Below are positions 5,254-11,002 of a stretch of 11,002 nt of DNA, piece by piece. Each line of letters begins with the position of its first letter. Positions within the stretch are counted from its first letter, which is position 1. This DNA comes from Desulfovibrio sp. (lineage in GTDB: Bacteria > Desulfobacterota > Desulfovibrionia > Desulfovibrionales > Desulfovibrionaceae), in NCBI GenBank assembly GCA_014804905.1, contig JAAUYX010000057.1:17692-28693 (forward strand). Reading direction: 5' to 3'. The notes beneath the pieces are model-generated. The model worked only from the letters and a program-made list of their open reading frames with translations, did no database searches and was not told where the DNA came from. A program made the position numbers and the translations under genes.

Positions 5254-7034
5254 ACGAACTGTGCCGCTTCTATGACCGCCTCGCCGCCGATTCGGACTCG
5301 GGGATGCCTCCGGAGGGCATGACGGCCGAGCAGATATCCTTTGCGCTCGTCATCGGCCCCGACGGCAGCCTCGTGCGCGTGGAGGATCTGCGCGACAGCA
5401 AGGGGAAGCCCCGGCGCCGCTTCGTGCCGGCCGCCGTCAAAAGGGCGGTCAATATCGCCCCCAACTTCCTCTGGGACAATACGGGCTATGTGCTCGGGGT
5501 GGACGGCAAGGGCAACGCGGAACGGACGGCCAAAACCTTCGCCGCCTTCCGCGAACTCCACGAAGGCCTGCTCGGCGCAAGCGACAGCGCGCACGCCCTG
5601 GCGCTGCTGGCTTTTCTGCGCGGCTGGTCGCCGGAGCGCTTCGCCACGCTGGACGAGCGCGAGGCCCTGCTCGACAGCAATGTGGTCTTCAGGCTGGACA
5701 GGGAGGAGCGCTTCCTTCACGAAGCGCCGGAGCTCCGGGAAGTGTGGGCGTCCGCCCTGTCGGGCGAAGGCGGGGAGGCGGCCCCGGAAGGGATTTGCCT
5801 CGTCACGGGCAAGCGCGCCGCCATCGCGCGCATCCATCCCGCCATCAAGGGCGTGACGGGCGCGCAGAGCTCGGGCGCGGCGCTCGTCTCCTTCAACTGC
5901 CCCTCCTTCACCTCCTACGGCAAGGAGCAGAGCGTCAACGCCCCGGTGTCCGAAAGCGCGGCCAGGGCCTATACCACGGCCCTGAACTATCTTCTCCAGC
6001 GCGGTCACCGGCAGACCGTGCGCATCGGCGACACCAGCATGGTCTTTTGGGCCGACCGCGCCAACCCGGCGGAAAAGGTGGTCTGCCGCTTCTTTGACCT
6101 CGAGCCCCCGTCCGGGGACGGGCAGGAGGAACAGCAGGACAGGGAGCAGGTGGACCGCATCAGGGGCATCCTGCGCGCCCTGCGCAAGGGCGAACCGCTC
6201 AACCAGGCCGACCGGGAGCTGGACGGCGGCGCGCGCTTCTTCATCCTGGGCCTCGCGCCCAATGCGGCGCGGCTCAGCGTGCGCTTCTGGCTCACGGCCA
6301 CGCTGGAGGTGCTGCTGCGCCATGTGGCCCGCTGGTATGCGGATTTGGAGATCGAGCGCCAGTTCCCGGATTCCGAGCCGGAATTTCCGCCCCTCTGGCT
6401 GCTGCTCGTGCGCAGCCTGGCCGCCCAGGGCAAGGCGGAGAACGTGCCCCCGGAACTGGCCGGGCAGCTCGCCCGTTGCCTCATCGGTGGCGGGCGCTTT
6501 CCTGAAAACGTGTTTGCCGCGCTGCTCCAGCGCATCCATGCCGACAAAAAGGTGGACTATTTCCGGGCCGCGCTCATCAAGGCCTTTCTTTGCCGCAACT
6601 ATCCCAAGGAGGAGGGTATCCCCATGCACACGCTGAACGAAGGCGACAAGAACATCGGCTACCGGCTGGGACGGGCCTTCGCGCTGCTGGAAAAAACGCA
6701 GAAAGACGCGCTTGGCAAGGTGAACGCCCCCCTGCGCGAGCGCTATATCGGCGCGGCCTCGGCCACGCCGCGCCTGGTCTTTCCCGTGCTGCTGCGGCTC
6801 ACCCAGCACCATGTGACCAAGGCGTCGAAGAACGGCAAGGACGCCTATGAGGTGTTTTTCAACCGCCTCATGGGCGACATCCTCGGCGACATGACCGATT
6901 TTCCCGCCACCCTGTCGCTGGCGGACCAGGGCCGCTTCATGCTCGGCTATTTCCAACAGACCAATGCCCTGTACCGGAAAAAGGACGCCGACGCGGCGCC
7001 GAATGAAGCCGCGGCCGGGAACGACGACGAATAA
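5238..7034 (+). CDS. cas8c: Cas8c (Csd1), large subunit of type I-C Cascade
   Basis: This 598-residue protein starts at GTG 5238, 7 nt after GGGAGG and 16 nt inside cas5c. Cas8c recognises the PAM and helps open the target DNA. Recognisable family blocks are NFLWDNTGYVLGVD (76-89), CLVTGKRAAIARIHPAIKG (187-205) and SFNCPSFTSYGKEQSVNAPV (218-237). TTALNYLL follows at about 246-253, with the I-C-type PLWLLLVRSLA near 385. A low-complexity charged stretch lies at about 291-306. The C-terminal 136 residues form a helical small-subunit domain that is also translated separately from an internal start (see cas11c). Length is usual for Csd1, and no frameshift is seen. The stop at 7034 is followed by the cas7c Shine-Dalgarno. 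Confidence 0.96.
   Translation: MSSYLNELCRFYDRLAADSDSGMPPEGMTAEQISFALVIGPDGSLVRVEDLRDSKGKPRRRFVPAAVKRAVNIAPNFLWDNTGYVLGVDGKGNAERTAKTFAAFRELHEGLLGASDSAHALALLAFLRGWSPERFATLDEREALLDSNVVFRLDREERFLHEAPELREVWASALSGEGGEAAPEGICLVTGKRAAIARIHPAIKGVTGAQSSGAALVSFNCPSFTSYGKEQSVNAPVSESAARAYTTALNYLLQRGHRQTVRIGDTSMVFWADRANPAEKVVCRFFDLEPPSGDGQEEQQDREQVDRIRGILRALRKGEPLNQADRELDGGARFFILGLAPNAARLSVRFWLTATLEVLLRHVARWYADLEIERQFPDSEPEFPPLWLLLVRSLAAQGKAENVPPELAGQLARCLIGGGRFPENVFAALLQRIHADKKVDYFRAALIKAFLCRNYPKEEGIPMHTLNEGDKNIGYRLGRAFALLEKTQKDALGKVNAPLRERYIGAASATPRLVFPVLLRLTQHHVTKASKNGKDAYEVFFNRLMGDILGDMTDFPATLSLADQGRFMLGYFQQTNALYRKKDADAAPNEAAAGNDDE
6624..7034 (+). CDS. cas11c: Cas11c, small Cascade subunit from an internal start within cas8c
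   Basis: An in-frame ATG at 6624 (Met463 of Cas8c) lies 7 nt after AAGGAGGAGG (6606-6615), a near-perfect Shine-Dalgarno in mid-gene and as strong as any start signal in the locus. Initiation here gives a 136-residue protein identical to the Cas8c C-terminus, beginning MHTLNEGDKNIGYRLGRAFA. Work on type I-C Cascade, including the Desulfovibrio vulgaris complex, established that the small subunit is independently translated from within cas8c and lines the belly of the complex. Position, length and signal strength all agree with that. The separate product itself is inferred, as no proteomic data are available here. Confidence 0.87.
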   Translation: MHTLNEGDKNIGYRLGRAFALLEKTQKDALGKVNAPLRERYIGAASATPRLVFPVLLRLTQHHVTKASKNGKDAYEVFFNRLMGDILGDMTDFPATLSLADQGRFMLGYFQQTNALYRKKDADAAPNEAAAGNDDE

Positions 7035-7060
7035 TGCAGCAACGCAAGGAGGACTGTCTC

Positions 7061-7981
7061 ATGAGTACCGAAACCAGGACCCCGCTCAACAACCGCTATG
7101 ATTTCGTCATGTTCTTCGACGTGGAAAACGGCAATCCCAACGGCGACCCGGATGCGGGCAACATGCCGCGCATCGACCCGGAGACCGGGCACGGCATCGT
7201 CACCGATGTCTGCCTCAAGCGCAAGGTGCGCAACTTCGTGGACCTGGCGAAGGAGGGCGAGACCGGCTTCCGCATCTATGTGCAGGAAAAGGCGGTGCTC
7301 AATGACCGCCATGCCGAGGCCTATACCGCGCTCGACATCCCCGTGCCGAAAAAGGGCGACAAGAAGGGCGGCAAGGACGAGGACAAGGCCGAGAAAAAAG
7401 CTGTCCTGAAGGAAGAGGACGCCCGCGCCCTCAACCGCTGGATGTGCGACAACTTCTACGATGTACGCACCTTCGGCGCGGTCATGAGCACCGAGGTCAA
7501 CTGCGGCCAGGTGCGCGGGCCCGTGCAGTTCACCTTTGCGCGCAGCGCGGACCCGGTGGTGCCCTCCGAAATCAGTATCACCCGCATGGCCGTGACCAAT
7601 GCCAAGGACGCCGCCAATGAGCGCACCATGGGCCGCAAGTTCATCGTGCCCTACGGCCTCTACCGCATGGAAGGCTTCATCTCCGCGCCGCTGGCGGAAA
7701 AGTGCGGCTTTACGGAAGAGGATGCGGCCCTGCTCTGGCAGGCCCTCACCGAGATGTTCGAGCATGACCACTCGGCCGCGCGCGGCAAGATGGGCACGCG
7801 CAAGCTCTATGTGTTCAGGCATGACAAGCGCCTCGGCAATGCGCCCGCCCAGAAGCTCTTCGACCTCGTGGAGTGCCGCCGGGTGGATGCGGACACGCCG
7901 CCGCGCAGCTTCGCCGACTATGAGGTTTCCGTGAACCAGGCCGACCTGCCCGAAGGGGTGGAGCTCATCGAAAAGCTGTAA
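7061..7981 (+). CDS. cas7c: Cas7c (Csd2), Cascade backbone subunit
   Basis: This 306-residue protein starts at ATG 7061, chosen over ATG 7034 (which overlaps the cas8c stop) because AAGGAGG (7046-7052) sits 8 nt ahead. Several Cas7c copies polymerise along the crRNA spacer. Family features are NRYDFVMFFDVENGNPNGDP (11-30), TDVCLKRKVRNF at 48-59 and FYDVRTFGAVMS (132-143). NCGQVRGPVQFTFARS (147-162) and IVPYGLYRMEGF (195-206) follow. A Lys/Asp-rich segment at about 96-120 (PKKGDKKGGKDEDKAEKK) is probably an exposed loop. The N-terminal VENGNPNGDPD and the RTFGA block are hallmarks of the Csd2/Csh2 group. It lies 26 nt after cas8c and 9 nt before cas4. Confidence 0.97.
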   Translation: MSTETRTPLNNRYDFVMFFDVENGNPNGDPDAGNMPRIDPETGHGIVTDVCLKRKVRNFVDLAKEGETGFRIYVQEKAVLNDRHAEAYTALDIPVPKKGDKKGGKDEDKAEKKAVLKEEDARALNRWMCDNFYDVRTFGAVMSTEVNCGQVRGPVQFTFARSADPVVPSEISITRMAVTNAKDAANERTMGRKFIVPYGLYRMEGFISAPLAEKCGFTEEDAALLWQALTEMFEHDHSAARGKMGTRKLYVFRHDKRLGNAPAQKLFDLVECRRVDADTPPRSFADYEVSVNQADLPEGVELIEKL

Positions 7982-7990
7982 GGGCCCGCC

Positions 7991-8605
7991 ATGGACGTCA
8001 TGCTGTCCGCATTGCAGCACTATGCCTTCTGCCCCCGGCAGTGCGCGCTCATCCATCTGGAGCTGGCGTGGGAGGAAAACGCCCACACCGCGCTCGGCAG
8101 GCTGATGCACGAAAATGCCCACGAAGGTACAAGCCGGATGCGCGACGGCGTGAAAGTGGTCACGGACCTTGAACTGCGCTGCGCCCGGCTGGGGCTCCAC
8201 GGCAGGGCCGATGTCGTGGAGTTCCGCCGGGCGTCCGGCCGCTGGGAGCCCTATCCCGTGGAGTACAAGAAGGGGCGCCCCCATGCGGGTTCGGATGCGG
8301 ACGAGGTGCAGCTCTGCGGCCAGGCCCTGTGCCTTGAGGAAATGCTCGGCACGGAAATCCCCGAAGGCGCGCTCTTTTATGGCGAGGCGCGGCGCCGGCG
8401 CGTGGTGAGCTTTGACGCGGCGCTCCGCGCCCGCACGGAGGAAGTGGCGCGGGCCGTCCGCGCCCTGCTGGAAAGCGGACAGACGCCGCCAGCTCGTCAA
8501 CTCGCATGGTGCGATGCGTGCTCGCTCAACGGGTGCTGCCTGCCCGGCCTCACCGCCCGGCGCGCGGGAGCCTATGTCCGGCAATTGTGCGGGGAGGGCG
8601 AGTGA
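7991..8605 (+). CDS. cas4: Cas4 adaptation exonuclease
   Basis: This 204-residue protein starts at ATG 7991, 9 nt after cas7c; TAAGGG overlapping the cas7c stop serves as a modest Shine-Dalgarno. Cas4 is a RecB-type nuclease with an Fe-S cluster that trims prespacers and selects those with a proper PAM, acting with Cas1-Cas2. CPRQC (Cys14, Cys18) near the N-terminus and CDACSLNGCC (Cys174, Cys177, Cys182, Cys183) near the C-terminus supply cluster ligands. The nuclease core shows His40, GRADVVEF with Asp74, PVEYKKG with Glu91 and Lys93, and EVQLCGQALCLEE (motif QxxxY-like). All expected catalytic residues are present. The end overlaps the cas1 start by 4 nt. Confidence 0.96.
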   Translation: MDVMLSALQHYAFCPRQCALIHLELAWEENAHTALGRLMHENAHEGTSRMRDGVKVVTDLELRCARLGLHGRADVVEFRRASGRWEPYPVEYKKGRPHAGSDADEVQLCGQALCLEEMLGTEIPEGALFYGEARRRRVVSFDAALRARTEEVARAVRALLESGQTPPARQLAWCDACSLNGCCLPGLTARRAGAYVRQLCGEGE

Positions 8606-9624
8606 AGCGGCATCTCAACACGCTCTTTGTCACCACGCAGGACACCTGGCTCTCAAAGGAGGGCGAATGCGTGGAATTGTGGCTGGAGAGGAAGTCGCTG
8701 GGCAAAATCCCCCTGCATACCCTGCAATCGGTGGTCTGCTTCGGGCGCGTCTCGTGCAGCCAGTATCTGCTGGAGCATTGCGCGCGGCTGGGCGTCACCG
8801 TGGCCTGGCTCACGGAGAACGGCCGCTTCATGGCGGCCATGCACGGGCCCACCACGGGCAATGTGCTGCTGAGGCGCGCGCAGTACCGCCTGGCCGACGC
8901 GCCCGAAGCCTCGGCGGACTTGGCGCGCTTCTTCATCGTGGGCAAGGTGGCCAACTGCCGCACGGTGCTGCTTCGGCAGGCGCGCGCGAGCGCGGAACCG
9001 GCCCTTGCCGAAGCGGCGGAAAAGCTGGGCCGCATCCTGCGGCGGCTCGTCCGGCCGCATGACCTGGAAACCCTGCGCGGCATGGAGGGCGATGCCGCGC
9101 ATCTCTATTTCGGGGCCTTCCCGTACCTCATCAGGCAGGAACTGCGGCAGGAGATGCCCTTTGCCGGCAGGAGCCGCAAACCCCCGCGCGACGAGGTGAA
9201 CTGCCTGCTCTCCTTTTTGTATACCCTCCTCGCCACGGCTGTACGGAGTGCCCTCGAGGGCGTGGGCCTCGACCCGGCGGTGGGCTTCCTCCACCGGGAG
9301 CGGCCCGGCCGCCCGAGCCTGGCGCTGGACCTGATGGAGGAGTTCCGCCCCTACCTCGCGGACAGGCTCTGCCTGACCCTCATCAACCGCCGCCAGATCA
9401 CGGCCAGGGACTTCACCCGCACCGAAGTGGGCGGCTTCGTCCTCAAGGAAAAGGCCCGCAAGGAAGTGCTGGCGGCCTGGCAGACGCGCAAGCGGGAGGA
9501 GGTGGAGCATCCCTTCCTCAAGGAGCGGATGCAGGCCGGGATGCTGTGCCACATGCAGGCCCGGCTGCTGGCGCGCCATATCCGGGGCGAACTCGACGCC
9601 TATCCGCCCTTTGCCATGAGGTGA
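8602..9624 (+). CDS. cas1: Cas1 integrase
   Basis: This 340-residue protein starts at GTG 8602, in a GTGA overlap with the cas4 stop and just after GGGGAGGG (8591-8598). The frame stays open 32 codons further up into cas4, but the protein proper begins KRHLNTLFVTTQDTWLSKEG, as in type I-C Cas1. Cas1 forms the integrase with Cas2 that inserts new spacers at the leader-repeat junction. The beta-sheet domain covers about 1-85 and the helical catalytic domain the rest. The metal-binding residues are probably Glu162 (GMEGDAA), His231 (GFLHRERPGRPSLALDL) and Asp243/Glu246. Length and motifs indicate an intact, active enzyme. cas2 follows 3 nt later. Confidence 0.97.
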   Translation: MKRHLNTLFVTTQDTWLSKEGECVELWLERKSLGKIPLHTLQSVVCFGRVSCSQYLLEHCARLGVTVAWLTENGRFMAAMHGPTTGNVLLRRAQYRLADAPEASADLARFFIVGKVANCRTVLLRQARASAEPALAEAAEKLGRILRRLVRPHDLETLRGMEGDAAHLYFGAFPYLIRQELRQEMPFAGRSRKPPRDEVNCLLSFLYTLLATAVRSALEGVGLDPAVGFLHRERPGRPSLALDLMEEFRPYLADRLCLTLINRRQITARDFTRTEVGGFVLKEKARKEVLAAWQTRKREEVEHPFLKERMQAGMLCHMQARLLARHIRGELDAYPPFAMR

Positions 9625-9627
9625 CCT

Positions 9628-9918
9628 GTGCTCGTTCTCGTGAGCTATGACGTGAATACGGAAGATGCGGCTGGGCGGCGGCGCTTGCGGCGCATTTCGC
9701 GGCTTTGCACCAGTTGGGGACAGCGGGTGCAGTTTTCCGTGTTCGAGTGCCTGGTGGACCACGCCCAGTGGCTGAAACTGCGTGCAGCCCTGGTGGCGGA
9801 AATGGACGCGGAAAAGGACAGCCTGCGCTTTTACCTGCTCGGCAACCGTTGGCGCGGCCGCGTGGAACATGTGGGCGCCAAGGCCTCCTATGACCCGGAA
9901 GGACCGCTGATTTTCTGA
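9628..9918 (+). CDS. cas2: Cas2 adaptation protein
   Basis: This 96-residue protein starts at GTG 9628, 3 nt after cas1; AGGTG inside the cas1 end serves as Shine-Dalgarno. Cas2 dimers bridge two Cas1 dimers in the spacer-integration complex. MLVLVSYDVNTED opens the ferredoxin-like fold and contains Asp8, the conserved metal-ligand position. GQRVQFSVFECLVDHAQW (about 31-48) is the second family block, and the protein ends YDPEGPLIF. The length is normal for subtype I-C. It is the last gene before the leader. Confidence 0.97.
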   Translation: MLVLVSYDVNTEDAAGRRRLRRISRLCTSWGQRVQFSVFECLVDHAQWLKLRAALVAEMDAEKDSLRFYLLGNRWRGRVEHVGAKASYDPEGPLIF

Positions 9919-9933
9919 GGCGCGCCACGCCGC

Positions 9934-9971
9934 GAGCACCGGAAGCGCGCGGAAAAATCCGCGTGGTGCTC
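9934..9971 (+). repeat. Bulged hairpin just after cas2
   Basis: Outer arms GAGCACC (9934-9940) and GGTGCTC (9965-9971) and inner arms CGCGGA (9948-9953) and TCCGCG (9958-9963) pair perfectly around an AAAA loop. A 7-nt bulge sits on the left and a single T on the right. No T-run follows. It may mark the 3' end or an RNA-processing or stability structure of the cas mRNA. Confidence 0.6.
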
Positions 9972-10081
9972 GATTCCGCCAATGTACTGAAATGTCTTGC
10001 GACTTATATTAAACGCAGGCACGGGAGCGCCGTGGCCATGCGAAAAAGAGGAGGTCGTCGGAAAGGATGAGATAACAGATT

Positions 10082-10103
10082 GGCATTTATGGAAATAGAT
10101 GCC
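10082..10103 (+). repeat. Leader-end palindrome with GGAA loop, 5 nt before repeat 1
   Basis: GGCATTTAT (10082-10090) and ATAGATGCC (10095-10103) pair over 9 bp with one T-G wobble around GGAA, which is a GNRA tetraloop in RNA. TGACA then separates it from repeat 1. The position at the integration junction suggests a leader-anchoring element for Cas1-Cas2 or a protein site, or a hairpin in the pre-crRNA leader. Confidence 0.65.
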
Positions 10104-10108
10104 TGACA

Positions 10109-11002
10109 GTCGCGTCCCCCACGGGACGCGTGGATTGAAACCCCGCCGTGAAGTGCATCTCACCAAGCAGGTTCGCGTCGCGTCCCCCACGGGACGCGTG
10201 GATTGAAACAATCTCCGCGCTGATGTCCATCGTCTCGGTTGCGCCGTCGCGTCCCCCACGGGACGCGTGGATTGAAACCACTACTTCTATATTATCGTTA
10301 TAGTGTTTCAATGTCGCGTCCCCCACGGGACGCGTGGATTGAAACCCGCCAAGACCATCTACGACATGGAGGAGCAGGTGGTCGCGTCCCCCACGGGACG
10401 CGTGGATTGAAACATCTTACCAACCATCTGTATAGGGAAAAGATGCCGTCGCGTCCCCCACGGGACGCGTGGATTGAAACTTGCCGAAGAACTTGCGGAA
10501 CGAGCGCCACACGAGTCGCGTCCCCCACGGGACGCGTGGATTGAAACTCTGACCACCGCCCTTAGCGCACCTCGTATGCCCGGTCGCGTCCCCCACGGGA
10601 CGCGTGGATTGAAACAATACCCGTTCCCCCCGCTTGAGAATGGCCGGATGTCGCGTCCCCCACGGGACGCGTGGATTGAAACATTTTCTTTGTCGCCTTC
10701 TCAGCGACATACCGCCGTCGCGTCCCCCACGGGACGCGTGGATTGAAACTCTCGCATGACTTTTGCCGCCGCCTCAAAGTTGCTCGTCGCGTCCCCCACG
10801 GGACGCGTGGATTGAAACATCTTCGGGGTGACGCGCACCACGGCACCGAACTCGTCGCGTCCCCCACGGGACGCGTGGATTGAAACACTTCTGTTTTTTC
10901 TGTTCGCCGCTCGCATCGCACGTCGCGTCCCCCACGGGACGCGTGGATTGAAACCCGGTGAGCACGCGGTCTTCAAGCGCCGGCGCCTGTCGCGTCCCCC
11001 AC
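10109..11002 (+). CRISPR. Type I-C CRISPR array, 13 full repeats plus one cut by the window end
   Basis: The 33-nt repeat begins GTCGCGTCCC, ends GTGGATTGAAAC and contains the 8-bp stem CGCGTCCC / GGGACGCG around a CCAC loop. Repeats start at 10109, 10177, 10246, 10313, 10381, 10448, 10515, 10583, 10650, 10717, 10786, 10854 and 10922; the 14th starts at 10989. All complete copies are identical, so the older, degenerate end is not in view. The 13 spacers are 34-36 nt and all differ. Cas5c cleavage before TGGATTGAAAC gives an 11-nt handle. Transcription is rightward from the leader, so spacer 1 (10142-10176) should be the newest. Spacer 3 (10279-10312) is strikingly AT-rich. I saw no spacer matching elsewhere in the window. 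Confidence 0.99.

Larger units (their letters stand above)
9919..10108 (+). promoter_or_regulatory. CRISPR leader
   Basis: These 190 nt lie between the cas2 stop and repeat 1, on the side where the array is transcribed so that each repeat's GATTGAAAC end precedes a spacer. The first third is GC-rich with a large bulged hairpin (9934-9971). From about 9980 on it becomes AT-richer, as leaders usually are. TATATT (10005-10010) could be a -10, but no convincing -35 stands at proper distance. It ends in an imperfect palindrome 5 nt before repeat 1. New spacers should enter at this junction. Confidence 0.8.

Noticed and set aside
7034..7060. ATG 7034 overlapping the cas8c stop as an alternative cas7c start
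   Set aside because: It would put nine non-family residues in front of cas7c, and the AAGGAGG at 7046-7052 serves ATG 7061.
10038..10070. 10-codon basic micro-ORF in the leader (MRKRGGRRKG)
   Set aside because: It is too short, lacks a convincing Shine-Dalgarno and lies in leader DNA, where such frames arise by chance.
10087..10976. Several frames through the CRISPR array with repeated peptide blocks
   Set aside because: They are translations of the repeats themselves (recurring 'SIHASRGGRD' or 'NPRVPWGTR' blocks), not proteins.

Overview
The window looks like chromosome of a GC-rich Gram-negative bacterium, most probably a member of the Desulfovibrionaceae (Desulfobacterota). That placement is an inference from GC-rich codon use, the character of the Cas proteins and the CRISPR repeat type, which ends in GTGGATTGAAAC; there is no 16S or other marker to confirm it.

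Left part (1-1733): a truncated, leftward ABC-transporter ATPase of the MetN type, then a rightward run of three small membrane-protein genes. The first is an ElaB/YqjD (DUF883)-like C-tail-anchored protein, the second a YqjE/holin-superfamily-III-like two-helix protein, and the third an unrecognised 90-residue protein that overlaps it by 4 nt. A tRNA-Arg(TCT) gene with encoded CCA follows, then one good and one weaker hairpin terminator.

Middle and right part (1821-11002): a complete type I-C CRISPR-Cas locus, all on the plus strand, in the order cas3 - 349-nt gap - cas5c - cas8c (with cas11c translated from an internal start) - cas7c - cas4 - cas1 - cas2 - leader - CRISPR array. Cas5c should process pre-crRNA. 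Cas5c, Cas7c, Cas8c and Cas11c form Cascade, Cas3 is the recruited nuclease-helicase, and Cas4-Cas1-Cas2 acquire spacers. The array shows 13 identical full repeats of 33 nt, 13 different spacers of 34-36 nt, and a 14th repeat cut by the window end.

The most interesting part is the cas3-cas5c gap. It has its own promoter (perfect TTGACA, 17-nt spacer, TAGAAA). About 20 nt after the expected transcript start there is an 11-bp stem (10/11 paired) that ends exactly at TGGATTGCAAC, a 10/11 copy of the 11-nt crRNA 5' handle. Next come 34 nt, the length of a spacer, and then a 15-bp hairpin. Guide-like positions 4-15 match, with one mismatch, DNA just downstream of the same promoter. This looks like a stand-alone crRNA-resembling regulatory RNA, comparable in concept to CreA/CreR-type RNAs, or a Cas5c-cleavable 5' UTR that regulates the cas operon. 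The architecture is visible in the sequence; the function is inference.
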